Shown here: positions 24,165 through 35,563 of the stretch, one piece after another
Layout of the letters: every line of letters begins with the position of its first letter
How positions within the stretch are numbered: the stretch's first letter is position 1
DNA from: Chrysogorgia sp. JL179-B06
Lineage: Eukaryota; Cnidaria; Anthozoa; Scleralcyonacea; Chrysogorgiidae
Direction of reading: 5' to 3'
Length of the DNA: 64,000 nucleotides
Assembly (NCBI GenBank): GCA_035772405.1
Contig: JAYKKM010000114.1
Coordinates: forward strand, 804,001 to 868,000
The notes under the pieces: generated by a model
Databases searched by the model: none
What the model was told of the DNA's origin: nothing
Seen by the model: only the letters and a program-made list of their open reading frames with translations
Position numbers and translations under genes: made by a program

Positions 24165-24615
24165 CCCACCGGCAGTTTGTTGATCAGTTTGATTAGGCAT
24201 ATTTGCTATAATACGTGATGCTCTGTTTTGCAGTTTTTGTAAATTTTTGGATTGGGTCTCACCGAAAACATTCCAAACTTCACAACAATAATTGAAATAA
24301 GGTTGAATTAATGAATTGTATAAACACTTTAGAAGTCTTTTGATCAGGAAATTATTTTACTTGTTTCAAAGCATATAGGCCTGATGATATTTTCTTATAT
24401 ATACTGTCTGTGTTAGCTTTCCAAGATAAATTTTCATCAACAATAACACTCAGAGCTTTGTATTGGGAAACTTGTTTTATTGGTTTGTCTTCAATAGTAA
24501 TTTTTAATTGATAATCACCAATTTTATTAAGCATAGGTTTAGTTCCAATAAGAATAAATTCTGTTTTAGCCACATTTAAGCAATAACGGAGAAAATACAA
24601 GATAGTGCAATAATG
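24165..24615 (-). pseudogene. Second non-LTR reverse transcriptase fragment
   Basis: NVAKTEFILIGTKPMLNKI, QYKALSVIVDENLSWKAN and, in another frame, PYFNYCCEVWNVFGE with LQNRASRIIAN. It has the same domain region as the 23.0-24.0 kb fragment but a different sequence, so it is an independent insertion. Confidence 0.6.
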
Positions 24616-24619
24616 CCAC

Positions 24620-24905
24620 CGTAAAAAAATTGTTTCACATAATACTTGAATAGTACTGACCTGACAGTTCCAATAGTGTGATTTATCATGCATGATGGAC
24701 AACGCTAGTACCATACCAAGGGCACTGCTTAGATCAGGGGGTGTGTTTAAAACTGCCCATTGCCAATAAAGACAAAACATCTTGCCAGAAAACCTTAACT
24801 TGTTTGTCCAAGAGGAATCGAGTATGTAGGTAATGAGGATATCCATAAATCTCACAACGAAACATACTCACTGCTACCTGTGCAACACTGACGGCAGCAA
24901 GCAAC
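24620..24905 (-). pseudogene. KDZ-type transposase fragment
   Basis: Minus-strand pieces in two frames: FRCEIYGYPHYLHTRF, then CLYWQWAVLNTPPDLS and ALSIMHDKSHYWNCQV. The CxYWxW and MHxKxHxWxCQ motifs are characteristic of Kyakuja-Dileera-Zisupton transposases. Only about 95 codons remain, with a frame change in the middle. Confidence 0.45.
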
Positions 24906-25085
24906 CTCAAGACTAGTTTCATCTTGCTTTTCTTACTTTTACTGATTGCTTTAGCAGTTTTCCAATCTGACTTGCCAGAAGTGTTGTTTTCAACCTATAT
25001 TATTTTATATGCAATATATGTGTATTAAATTTACACCAATATCCTTATATAATACCCTTCCACTATTGTTTTTTTATCTGTGTGT

Positions 25086-25138
<53 letters not shown>

Positions 25139-25450
25139 TGTTATGTACTGCATGTACCTCTTCCTTTCCAGCATTATAGATTTTACAAATCTGTTGATTG
25201 ACTTCATTATCTTTACTAAACAAATCTCCATAATAAGACATTCTACATGTATTACCCCTGCAAAGTAAAATTAGATTGCAAAGATGTACTGCAGTGCACT
25301 GCACACTACACTGTACTACACACACCACTGTATATCCTATAAGCAAGCCTATAGACTTTTTTGTCAGGGTATGTATCACATCATGTAACCTATGTATGTA
25401 TGTGCACATCATAAACTAGAAATGTGTATGCAACTACCCTCATTGGATGG
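24906..25450. other. Spacer containing a (TA)n microsatellite
   Basis: Alternating TA tract at about 25,090-25,134, flanked by low-complexity CACTGCAGTG-like words near 25,290-25,330. No gene recognised. Confidence 0.6.
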
Positions 25451-25492
25451 ATGGTTAAGTAACACAAGTGCAACATGTGATTATATAAATTC

Positions 25493-28400
25493 ATGGCCGC
25501 CATGGTGGATGTCTTTCATATGACGGGAAGGAAATTATGTATAATACTATTCCTATCCATTATTGTGGAAAGTTTTATTACAGTGAGAAATGAAGATAAA
25601 CACTCTGGGTCCTTGTCTACGGAGGTTGCTGACTTTTTCATGTCGAAATATCTATCTTCCGTCGCCTTACGGTCTTTCGAACGAAATCCCAACCGCCATC
25701 GGCTTGAACGCATGGCTAACTTGAAGGGAAATGATCGTCGTTCTCTTCGGCTTCTCCATCTCACTCGGGATGTATTATTTGTAAGCGTAATACTTCTATG
25801 CGGCGATGTTTCACAAAACCCTGGTCCAATGGCTGTAAAGTGTTTTGAATGTAATAAAACCATAAGGAAAAATCAGGGAAGGACGACTTGTGTGAAGTGT
25901 ATTCAGCCATATCATCTCAAGTGCATAAATGTTGACTTTGAGTCTTCGTCAATGTGTTCTTCGTGTAATACCAGAAGTGTAAACGTCCCCCAAGGAGAAG
26001 ACATTACGGAAATAACATTAAACTACATTGCTGATCTATCTGAGGTAGGGAAACAACTGGGTTTAAAGTTTATACATCAAAATATACGAAGTCTACGGGG
26101 AAAGATAGACGAATTAAATATTCTTGTGAACGAATGCCCTAATTTGCATATCCTTGCTTTCACAGAGACATGGCTAAAAAATGACATTGTCAATGGTGAA
26201 ATACCCCTCTCTAACTACACGATCTACCGAAATGACAGAATAGGTAGCTCTGGCGGTGGAATCGCTGTGTATGTCAAGAATACTCTCCCTGTAATTAGGA
26301 GAATGGATTTGGAAAGACAGTTCCCTGGCGAATGCCTATGGATAGAGATAGTTTTACCAAAGGCTAAAGGGATTTTGTTTGGGACCTTTTATCGACCTCC
26401 CTCACAAACTGACTTTATAAATCCTCTTCGAGAGACTCTAGATGCTGCATGTGCTGAAAATAAGGAAATATCTTGGTCACAGGAGATTTTAACTTCGATG
26501 TTCTAGATAAATCATGTCCTAAACCAATAAAGGAACTAAAGGGAGCCTTCTCTAGCTATAATTTGATACAACTAATTAACAAAGCTACGAGAATAACAAA
26601 GAACACCTCCACTTTATTAGATTTATTCGCTACAAATTCTCCAAAGAATATAACACTTGCCAAGGTAATTCCATCTAGCCTAAGCGATCATGACATGTTG
26701 GTTGTGGTGAGAAAGATCAATGCATATAAAAACCCTCAATGTACGATTGAATGTAGAAATTTTTCAAATTATGATACCATGGCTTTTTGTGAAGATTTAA
26801 AGGCTTGTTCTTGGGAAAATGTTTTGATCGAGGGAGATGTAAATGTTGCATGGGAGAAATGGAAGGAGACATTCCTGTCTATCTGCAATAAACATGCACC
26901 TCTTCGGCGTAAGGTGAGGAGGGGAGTAAAATGCCCATGGTTAACAACTGGGACTAAAAAGCTTATGAATGAACGTGATTTCTGTCTAAGGAAAGCAAGG
27001 AGGACCGGTGCCGTGATAGATTGGAGTGCTTACCGACGCTTACGAAATAAAGTATCAAGTAGGATAAAAATTGAAAAACGTCAACACCAAAGAAATGCGA
27101 TACATGAAAATCTGTATAACCCGAAGGCGTTTTGGAAAACGATGAATAGTATTCTTCCGAATAAAAAAACAAAATCAACGATCCTGGAATCTATAAAAAC
27201 TGAAAATGATGAGATAATCACTGATAAATCAACTATTGCTGAGAGTTTCAACATGTTTTTTACTGGTGCTGCCACTCGTCTAATGAAGACTGTGAAACCA
27301 ATGAGTACTTGCGAGTTTACAGATGATAACTTTACAGATCAAAAGTTTGAGCTGATGCCAGTGGATGAAATGTTCGTTTGGAAGCAATTGAAAGATCTAA
27401 AAATTAAAAAGTCTACTGGACTGGACGGTATTCCTGCACGTCTTTTAAAGGATGGTGCTGATGTTATTGCTTCCACCGTAACTTTTCTTGTAAATCTATC
27501 CCTGTCTTCTGGAATTGTACTGGACAAATGGAAACATGCAAGAGTTGTCCCCATATATAAATCAGGGGGCCGCGAAAATATGGATAACTATCGACCGATT
27601 TCAATCCTACTAGTTATCTCAAAAATCATCGAGAAAGCTGCAAATGCCCAGCTGCAACAGTACTTACGGAGGTTTGACCTATTAAGCCTGGTCCAATCAG
27701 GGTTTAGACAGCATCACTCGACCCAGACAGCTGTGATCTACCTCAGTGATACGATAAGGAGAAATACTGATGCTGGAAGGCTGACTGGTGCCCTTTTTAT
27801 CGATCTAAGGAAAGCTTTCGACATGGTACCTCACGATGCCCTTATCTGTAAACTAAAAAGGTTTGGTTTTGAAGAAAATACCATGGCCTGGTTTGCGAAT
27901 TATCTTGCCAACAGAACCCAAGGTAGTCGGCATAGGAAACTATCTATCAAGTCCTATGGAGGTACAAAGTGGTGTACCACAAGGTAGCATTCTGGGGCCT
28001 GTTTTGTTCACTATGTACATTAATGACCTACAGTCCTGTATCGAATCGGCTGATATAATGATGTATGCGGATGACACTGTTATATATTTCTCTTCTTCAC
28101 AAGTGCTGGATATTGAACAGAAACTGAATACGGAACTAGTTAATCTATCTATGTGGTTGTATGTCAATAAGTTAATTCTGAATATAAAGAAGACAGAGTT
28201 TATGGTTTTTGGCACTCCACAGAGATTGGTTTGACAAAACACCGATGAGATAACTATAAACTTGGATGGCGAGGCTGTAAAACACTGCGATACTTTTAAG
28301 TACCTGGGTGTTGTACTAGACTGTCATCTATCTTTTACCAAACATATTGAATATGTTAAAGTGAAAGTCTGTAAAGTATTGGGGATGTTTTCAAGAATAA

Positions 28401-28852
28401 GACCATCTATGACAACTGAAGCGGCAAACCGGCTTTATAAAACAATGATATTGCCTATTTTGGACTACTGCTGTGTAGTTTTCCATGATTGTGGAAAAGG
28501 AAATAACGAGGAATTGGAAAGATTGCAAAGACGAGCTGCCAAAATAGTCTATCTCCGCTTAAATCCAGACTTGTCTACTGATCAGATTATTACCAATCTG
28601 GGATGGGAACTACTTGAATGCAGAAGAGAAAAACTCACTCTAAAACTCGTAAATAAATGCCTTGAAGGCAAGGCTCCAAATTACTTATTAAACTATTTTA
28701 AATTAAGATTTTCTGATGTACATGGATACAATACTAGGAATAGGAATGACCTTGTCCTTGATAAGATTAAGTTAGTGTCCACGAAACGGGCTTTTTCTAC
28801 AAAGGAGTTAACATTTCTAACAATTGTAAAGAAGTTTAGTTGTAAATTGTGA
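25493..28852 (+). pseudogene. Non-LTR retrotransposon polyprotein (2A, PHD, endonuclease, RT), three breaks plus a stop
   Basis: First segment from ATG 25493: hydrophobic KLCIILFLSIIVESFI, a second hydrophobic stretch VLFVSVILLC, then 2A-like GDVSQNPGP at residues 104-112; a CxxC zinc finger (CFECNKTIRK ... CSSC); endonuclease blocks FIHQNIRSLRG, AFTETWL, GGGIAVYV. A shift near 26,470 leads to VTGDFNFDVL and SLSDHDMLV (catalytic Asp/His of the endonuclease). RT blocks are STGLDGIPARLL, YRPISIL, FIDLRKAFDMV and, after a shift near 27,915, SGVPQGSILGP and MMYADDTVIYF (catalytic DD). A TGA at 28232-28234 interrupts the thumb; the same frame resumes with FKYLGVVLDCHLSF to the stop at 28852. As written it is not translatable beyond the endonuclease. 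Confidence 0.78.
25769..25828 (+). other. 2A-like ribosome-skipping motif preceded by hydrophobic segment
   Basis: Codons for LLCGDVSQNPGP end at 25828 (the DVSQNPGP codons are 25805-25828). The 2A consensus is DxExNPGP with skipping between Gly and Pro; here Ser replaces Glu, otherwise the motif is complete. The upstream VLFVSVILLC could double as a signal sequence, a combination described for 2A sequences of some invertebrate non-LTR elements. Confidence 0.65.
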
Positions 28853-28942
28853 TTTTTGTACAGGACCCATGTTGATAGCAGTTTTAATAACTGAAATGGA
28901 AATCTGGTTTAAATATTTTATTAAAAAAAAAACAAAAAAAAC

Positions 28943-29279
28943 CAACATGAATATGACATATACATATATAAGAAAGTAAACGATATATATATATTCTAAG
29001 GATTTATGGTGAAGGAAAATTTCGAGTTTTGGAATATATACATTTTAAGACCAAACCGGGACCAGTTGCGATAAATGCAACTTCAAGGCCTTCCGGTTGG
29101 AATTGAATCTGCGATGCTAGTGCAGTGCTCTGACCACCACTGAGCTACGGAAGCCGTTGTCGAGAGTCTAGTCACAAGTTCTATATATATAGTGTTGGTA
29201 ATAGCAGGATATATATATATATATACACACAAACTAATTTGTATATACACAAACTAATTTATATATATATATATGTTAA
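28943..29279. other. TA-rich spacer with a tRNA-like relic
   Basis: Contains several (TA)n tracts and, on the minus strand at 29091-29152, a tRNA-like sequence: TCCGTAGCTCAGTGGTGGTC (A box), CTAGCAT loop, and a degenerate B box GATTCAATTCC. Probably the head of an old SINE, not a functional tRNA gene. Confidence 0.5.
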
Positions 29280-29510
29280 TAACTTATATTAAATTAATAC
29301 ATTGTTTTTCTGAAATATTAATCCCCTCACAAGCAAGGGTGATAATCTTGCCACGGCAGGGACCCATTTCTCACAAATTAGTTTGTGTATATATATATAT
29401 ATATATTGTATATATATATACATATTAAATGTGACTTGCAGCTTGGTTATTTTAACATGGAAACTGTTTGCTACTCAAGCTTTTAATGCAAACTCAGGAA
29501 ATGTTTCTGA

Positions 29511-29582
29511 GCCCCAGACGGGAATCGAACCCGCAACCTTCATAATCTCCGGTTAGACGCTCTAGCCATTGAGCTACCAGAA
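29511..29582 (-). ncRNA. tRNA-like SINE head, copy 1
   Basis: 72 nt; D-arm GCTC...GAGC and T-arm GCGGG-TTCGATT-CCCGT can pair, but the acceptor ends do not pair and the anticodon arm is weak. A tRNA-derived sequence, not a working tRNA gene. Confidence 0.6.
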
Positions 29583-29771
29583 CTCAGATGGTAGAACGAA
29601 GGCTACGTTGCATACTAGTTCGTACGCGCGACATACGTACTGCTAATTAAGCAGTCTCGATGTCTGTATATCTTATCAGAATATATTAAATGTGACTTGC
29701 AGCTTAGTTATTTTAACGTGGAAACTGTTTGCTACTCAAGCTTTTAGTGCAAACTCAGAAAATGTTTCTGA

Positions 29772-29843
29772 GCCCCAGACGGGAATCGAACCCGCAACCT
29801 TCATAATCTCCGGTTAGACGCTCTAGCCATTGAGCTACCAGAA
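29772..29843 (-). ncRNA. tRNA-like SINE head, copy 2
   Basis: Identical in layout to the copy at 29511-29582, offset by 261 bp. Confidence 0.6.
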
Positions 29844-30032
29844 CTCAGATGGTAGAACGAAGGCTACGTTGCATACTAGTTCGTACGTGCGACATACGTA
29901 CTGCTAATTAAGCAGTCTCGATGTCTGTATATCTTATCAGAATATATTAAATGTGACTTGCAGCTTAGTTATTTTAACGTGGAAACTGTTTGCTACTCAA
30001 GCTTTTAGTGCAAACTCAGAAAATGTTTCTGA

Positions 30033-30104
30033 GCCCCAGACGGGAATCGAACCCGCAACCTTCATAATCTCCGGTTAGACGCTCTAGCCATTGAGCTACC
30101 AGAA
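30033..30104 (-). ncRNA. tRNA-like SINE head, copy 3
   Basis: Identical in layout to the first two copies, offset by another 261 bp. Confidence 0.6.
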
Positions 30105-30570
30105 CTCAGATGGTAGAACGAAGGCTACGTTGCATACTAGTTCGTACGCGCGACATACGTACTGCTAATTAAGCAGTCTCGATGTCTGTATATCTTATCA
30201 GAATATATTAAATGTGACTTGCAGCTTAGTTATTTTAACGTGGAAACTGTTTGCTACTCAAGCTTTTAGTGCAAACTCAGAAAATGTTTCTGAGCCCCAG
30301 ACGGGAATCGAATCCGCAACCTTCATGATCTCCAGTTAGACACGCAACGTAACCAAGGTTCTGCCATCTGAGTTCAGGTAGCTCAATGGTTAGAGCATCT
30401 AACCAGAGATCATGAAGGTTGCCGGTTCGATTCACGTTAAAATAACTAAGCTGCAAGTCACATTTAATATATTCTGATAAGATATACAGACATCGAGACT
30501 GCTTAATTAGCAGTACGTATGTCGCGCGTACGAACTAGTATGCAACGTAGCCTTCGTTCTACCATCTGAG

Positions 30571-30642
30571 TTCTGGTAGCTCAATGGCTAGAGCGTCTAA
30601 CCGGAGATTATGAAGGTTGCGGGTTCGATTCCCGTCTGGGGC
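30571..30642 (+). ncRNA. tRNA-like SINE head, inverted copy
   Basis: Same 72-nt sequence as copies 1-3 but on the plus strand, in the mirrored half of the array. A more diverged plus-strand copy sits at 30373-30438 right after the inversion point. Confidence 0.6.
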
Positions 30643-30911
30643 TCAGAAACATTTTCTGAGTTTGCATTAAAAGCTTGAGTAGCAAACAGTTTCCATGTTA
30701 AAATAACCAAGCTGCAAGTCACATTTAATATATTGTATATATATATACAATATATATATATATATACACAAACTAATTTGTGAGAAATGGGTCCCTGCCG
30801 TGGCAATATTATCACCCTTGCTTGTGAGGGGATTAATATTTCAGAAAAACAATGTATTAATTTAATATAAGTTATAACTTATTTATACCTCAGCTCACAT
30901 GTTTATTTTAG

Positions 30912-31190
30912 GTAACGAAATAGATGGTGATGCATTTCTTTTGCTAGCACCAGAATCAATGAATGATTAAAAAGCAAGGACTGCTTCTAAAATTCCGACA
31001 CTTCAAACAGCTGTGTAGCAGCAATTTAATAAATCAAGAGTTTGATAGTGGTAATTCTATTGAAATCAGTCAAGATTCCACTACAAAAGAACCAAAGGAA
31101 CTAAAAGTAGAGTCAACTGGAGTGCTTAGCTTAGATGTTATCCAAAAGAAAGGCAGTGTTCTTTTACCCTCCAAGCCAATAGCTTCATAA
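30912..31190 (+). pseudogene. SAM-domain exon fragment
   Basis: Acceptor TTTATTTTAG precedes an exon reading NEIDGDAFLLLAPESMN, then, after a one-base shift, LIKKQGLLLKFRHFKQL. This is the helix 3-5 region of a SAM domain (typically DGxxLLxLxxxxLxxLxPKxGxRxK). A tail of about 50 residues follows to the stop at 31188-31190. The rest of the gene is not seen upstream, where the SINE array lies. Confidence 0.45.
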
Positions 31191-31420
31191 AGGAACCTGT
31201 CGGTGAAGATACTTTTGTAAACCTCGTCTTCATTCAAAGACGCACAAAAAGGCTTTTTGATGTTCCTCACGGTTACAGCATACAGATTTGTAAAGGAAAA
31301 TGCATCATCACTGCATGCATCATCACTGCTTGAAATTTCAAGCTTATCTAAACAGCACATCTCCAGTGTAGGAGGCAAGTTGAACCATGACGATAAATGC
31401 TCACTACATTCTTTCCACAA
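31070..31420 (-). CDS. Unrecognised coding fragment
   Basis: Open for 116 codons on the minus strand, overlapping the SAM-like exon on the other strand. Contains a Ser/Asp-rich tract (SSSDDACSDDAFSF) and FCASLNEDEVYKSIF. I do not recognise the family. It could be an exon of the same gene as 31482-32024, or antisense shadow coding. Confidence 0.2.
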   Translation of the reverse strand: MWKECSEHLSSWFNLPPTLEMCCLDKLEISSSDDACSDDAFSFTNLYAVTVRNIKKPFCASLNEDEVYKSIFTDRFLYEAIGLEGKRTLPFFWITSKLSTPVDSTFSSFGSFVVES

Positions 31421-31481
31421 AAAGTCTTAGTCCGTGTTTGAACTTATGGAAGACAATATTTGCCACGGCTGGGTTGAATAA

Positions 31482-32024
31482 TTATTCTTCATTGCCTTCA
31501 GCTTCACTAAGGCGCTTTATGTGTGGCTGACTGCATACATATGTGAAGAACTTATTAAAATTCTCCACCGCGTACTTTTCGAGTGCTCCCTCGCCAAGCC
31601 CCAGTTTGACTTTTCCATTTTTGAGCCTTTCACCACAGACAAGTTTAATAATGCTGTCTAAATCTAAACATGTAAGGATCTCCACAAGCGCTTTGGACGA
31701 ACTGGCTACGCGTATCTCAAAGGATGATAGGAGATCATTCATGAATACTTTGACGTCTTCTTCAACATCAGGTGGATCCCACATTTCCCAATTATCGACT
31801 GTTTCCATGTTAGCGCAGACTTGCTTTACTTCGGATGAAGTAATCAACCATACTTGTACAAGTGATGTTTTCTTGAAAATACAGGCAGTGATATCTTTGG
31901 CATGGTTCTTTAACATTGACAGATGTGATGAAACATTGTTTAACGAAAAATGATCCTGGATCTTCTTCATGTGTTTCTTGAGTCGACCCCACCAAAGACC
32001 AATTTTCCAGCAGGGGACACTCAA
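31482..32024 (-). CDS. Unrecognised protein fragment, 180 codons
   Basis: Open frame with balanced composition: MWDPPDVEEDVKVFMNDLL, ILTCLDLDSIIKLVCGERL, CSQPHIKRLSEAEGNEE. The absence of low-complexity sequence and the mixed charged/hydrophobic helices make it more gene-like than the surrounding DNA. No family recognised; a host gene exon or a transposon-derived piece are both possible. Confidence 0.35.
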   Translation of the reverse strand: MSVPCWKIGLWWGRLKKHMKKIQDHFSLNNVSSHLSMLKNHAKDITACIFKKTSLVQVWLITSSEVKQVCANMETVDNWEMWDPPDVEEDVKVFMNDLLSSFEIRVASSSKALVEILTCLDLDSIIKLVCGERLKNGKVKLGLGEGALEKYAVENFNKFFTYVCSQPHIKRLSEAEGNEE

Positions 32025-35000
32025 GCCGTGCAGAGCTACTGATAGCTCAATATATGGCTTTAAAATGTCGCATATGCTGCAAAGATCGAGGAGGAACTAT
32101 ATAACGTCGCTGTTTCCTGAGATCAAATACCAGTAAAGGGTGGGCTTTCTCCATCACTCAAATTATTTTGATAATCGAAGTGGCTATTCGTACTGGAGTC
32201 AAAATATTTTCAATTAAAAGACAATTAAAACAGTTAGTTATATTGACAGATATTTATGATTACTTCTTTATTTCAAAAATAACAAAAAGATGTAATATAT
32301 GTTTATTTATTTTTATATTTTATATAATTTTGTATCTTCAAATATGAAGGCAATAAATAATTTTACTCACTCACTCACTAAATTTCCATGCAGTGACAGA
32401 ATTTTTATACTAAATTGTCGTATCTTACAAAATTAATATAAGCTGTCCACGTTTGCATAAAGCCATGATTCAATAGCATTTAGTCCCAATGGTGTACAAG
32501 TTCTAAGTTTTTCAACCCATAAACCTTCCCTCCATGTTGGATCCCTAACATCTGTTACATAAATGACTTGTACTGCAGTATACTACATCCTCTAAACCCC
32601 TTTTCCCAAAAGATAGAATACAGCTGTTCCCCACAAATACCTCTCTGACCCTTTTCAGAGTTCAAATTGGATTTTGCTGTTGCAAAGTGTTTTGTTCGGA
32701 AAACTCATGCCATTTATACTCATGATCAATTGTCCGTAGATCAATCTTCACATTATGATACCGTCAAAGATTTGATTTTGTATGGGTATGAGTTGGTCCT
32801 AGAAGCATAGCACCATAAATTTCTTAATTACGAAAAAGCCAATAGACCGGTTGCATGATGACGTCATTTAACTACAATTACCAGAATTATAGCTTGTATA
32901 GAGTAATAACCCTAGAAACCGATACAGGGTTGCGTTTTAAGAAAATATATTGGAACTTTATTTTTCAAACTTGAAAAGTTAAAAAACTTTCGAAAAGCTA
33001 AAAAGCACTCGCTAAAAAGAAAAGCCTAGCGTTGATGTTTTTTAACTCTTCCTTTTGCAATATCCCATGTGTTTGCAGTATCCTGCATGGCAAAACATCT
33101 GTTATTCCTTCAATCATTATCCACTCTTAAATGTCAGAACTTTGAAGTTACCCATGACAGCTCTGTTCCTGAGGGGCCGTACCTGACTTCCAAATCAGAC
33201 GCTGACTTTGGTATTTTACTCTGGCTAATGCCAGACGATTTTACTTGTTAAGTGGGAAACCCTAGGTCAAGGAGTTAAATCATTTAAATATTATATAACA
33301 CACAAGCTAATTAGGAATTAAAACGGTCTGCATTTAAGGGACAGTACCTCGTTGTGTGGGAATCATTACCCGTTGCCCTACATATTGGACATCAGAAGCC
33401 TCGTAGCTTTGGGCACACTGTCTTGCCATCTTGACTTCAGATGGTGCAATCTGAAAACTTCTTCCACTTACCCATTTTTATATTAAAACAGGCAAATGCG
33501 CTTTAGAGATTCACTGTGGAGCAACAGTCTTTTCAATGACACTCTTTGTTGAAAGTCACAACATTGAGAAAATCCACCACATTGGAGTTATGCGCCTTGT
33601 GATCTCAGGTATATTAATGCCTGGCTACTTCCCGCGAGAACCGCACGCGCGCGGCGACAAATAAAAATAGAATTTCGTAGGAAGAGATAAATACTGTCAA
33701 ATATATTTTTTAGATCTGACGACAGTTTTCCTGTCTATAACAGAGGCGTTCTCGCTACCTTTGTATGACTTTGTACTGCGCTAATATCCCTGTTCTTTAC
33801 TTATCTAAGCATATGGCGCTACCCTTCTTCATGAAAGATGATCCTTCCATTTACATCTTTGTTTACAAGTCTGGCTTTGTTAATCTGCGGTCATGCAGCT
33901 TGCTACAAATGCACATGTTTCAAAACGAATATGGAGCAAAGAACATCTATGCCTTAAGAATTTAAAAAAATAGATTACTGCTACATTAACAAATACGAAG
34001 CTCAGCACAGAGCTTCATTTTTAATTTAGGATGGCATTTGAGTTATGCATGGGATGTTGTCAAGTATACTATTTATATAAAATGTGAGCTGAATGCTTGT
34101 TACATGTATCGAATTAGCAATGCATTACTGAATGTATGATGTACACTTAAATCCACAATTTGTATACCGACCGAGCGTTGCTGCGCGTTATCCTAGTTTA
34201 AAATTTTGCGCCAATATTTTAGTTATGCCACTTTAATACCGCACTTAATATCCGGAATTCCAGATTACTGTCAACTTCTTGATATTGCATTGTTGCAAAC
34301 AACAGACAACGAAAATGTCGCACCCACAGAACCACTGTTCTCAATCAACTTGACTTCGACTGTGAACGAAGTGTTTGTATTTCCATAAATCATGTAGATA
34401 CAGTATGGTTTACTAAAGTACGTCTATAACAAAGTAAACATACGCTTGATTTTATTATATTACAAAATTCTTGGGAGTTGTATTTTGGTATTTTATATTC
34501 CTTCTGTTTCACTAATTTGAGCAAGAAACCATGGACTCCGGCGCTCTTGTTTTCACTCTTCAAATACAAAGGGATAACTTAGTCACGTGACAGTAGTCAT
34601 GGCAACAAAATTAATGTTTAAATGCAGGATGGTATAATAGGTCTATAAAAACGGCAGGGGGTTGGATATGATATGCAGATAAAGACAATAAAATTGAAAA
34701 ATAAAATAATATGTAATAAATATGTGGACAGACGAAGAAAAGTCTGGGTTATGTTATTTGTGTTTGATCTGGGTTGGCTGAAGCAGGTTTCGGAGATGAA
34801 ACGCACGGATTTCGGGATAAAATCAGTAGACAAAATAACCATCCAAGTGCAACCTTTCCAAGCAGTTTAAGATTTAAGACAAGGGATTGGCACACATAAA
34901 TTTAGCAACAAACCCATGTTTCGTGCCACAATATAGTAAATTTCTAAGCTGAATATCACTAGCAAAGTGCCTGGAAAAAGAGATCAAATTTTCAGGTTTT

Positions 35001-35563
35001 CTGTGTATTTAGTAGATCATTGATTCGTAATGTTTTCTATCGACTGTCAAGTTAATGTGTAGTGCCATGAAAGAGTCGGACCACCTGGTACAATCAAACG
35101 CACCATGTGATTGATTCATATATACTCGCACTTAACAAAACTGTCACTGCGAATGCGATAAAAACACATTTGCGCCTCGCTCAACTGGAAATGTAGTAAT
35201 ATTAAGTCAATTCAAACGCGAAAATGCAGTCGCATTCTAACATTTTTTGCCCACTACCTCTATATCAGCAACACTGCAACAGCATGCAAACTGGCAACAG
35301 TCAAGAGTTGATGGGCCGTATCAACACGTTTCTATTCTGTATTAGCATTTTGGTTACAAATGTACATGCTCATACATTTTAATTATCTTCTCTCCATGAC
35401 TATATGTAAAGCATATATGGTACTAAGTAAATACAAAACAGTCTGTCTTGTCTTGAACAGCGTTCTGTTCTGGGGGAGAGGGATTTGGAGAGGTGGGTTT
35501 ACAGTAGCTAGCGGAATGAGGTTTAGGGAGTGTAGGCAAAAGTCCAGGGTCGATGGCCGGGTC
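32025..35563. other. Long stretch without recognisable genes
   Basis: AT-rich non-coding DNA with only short incidental open frames (for example 33069-33251, 33765-33965, 34206-34388). A GATGACGTCA palindrome-type word occurs near 32,858, and a GC-rich patch (ACCGCACGCGCGCGGCGAC) near 33,640. Nothing could be assigned. Confidence 0.4.

Larger units (their letters stand above)
20099..24171. mobile_element. Possible boundaries of the Mutator-like element (short TIRs)
   Basis: CGGTGGGGGTCTACCTA at 20099-20115 is the exact reverse complement of TAGGTAGACCCCCACCG at 24155-24171. The Mutator-like transposase gene lies between them. No target duplication is visible, and the interval also contains a non-LTR fragment, so this pairing could be coincidental or involve two different elements. 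Confidence 0.35.
25450..28942 (+). mobile_element. Near-full-length APE-type non-LTR retrotransposon with 2A-like leader
   Basis: The order of modules on the plus strand is N-terminal hydrophobic leader with 2A-like motif, PHD-like zinc finger, apurinic endonuclease, reverse transcriptase and an A-rich tail (28,921-28,942, mostly A with a few C). The architecture fits CR1/L2-like metazoan elements. Exact insertion boundaries and target duplications could not be fixed by eye. Confidence 0.75.
29280..30890. repeat. Palindromic array of tRNA-derived SINE units (261-bp period)
   Basis: Four head-to-tail units on the minus strand: the marker GAGCCCCAGACGGGAATCGA starts at 29509, 29770, 30031 and 30292, exactly 261 bp apart. 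The array then reverses near 30,345, with one short and one full unit in plus orientation (30373-30438 and 30571-30642). Flanking blocks 29,280-29,480 and 30,690-30,885 are also mirror copies (TCCCCTCACAAGCAAGGGTG / CACCCTTGCTTGTGAGGGGA). Each unit carries a tRNA-like head with A box TAGCTCAATGGCTAGAGC and B box GGGTTCGATTCCC, plus a body ending in a TA-rich tail. Confidence 0.85.

Noticed and set aside
25089..25412. Open frames rich in alternating Tyr-Ile
   Set aside because: These are translations of the (TA)n microsatellite on both strands.
29511..30642. Four to six tRNA genes
   Set aside because: A and B boxes and the T-arm are present but the acceptor stem does not pair, the anticodon arm is weak, and all copies sit in one 261-bp repeat; they are tRNA-derived SINE heads.
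29280..30890. CRISPR-like array (regular repeats)
   Set aside because: Units are 261 bp with no short repeat/spacer alternation, in animal DNA, and carry tRNA-like promoters.
33000..35500. Host gene between 32 and 35.5 kb
   Set aside because: Only short open frames without conserved motifs or convincing splice patterns were found.
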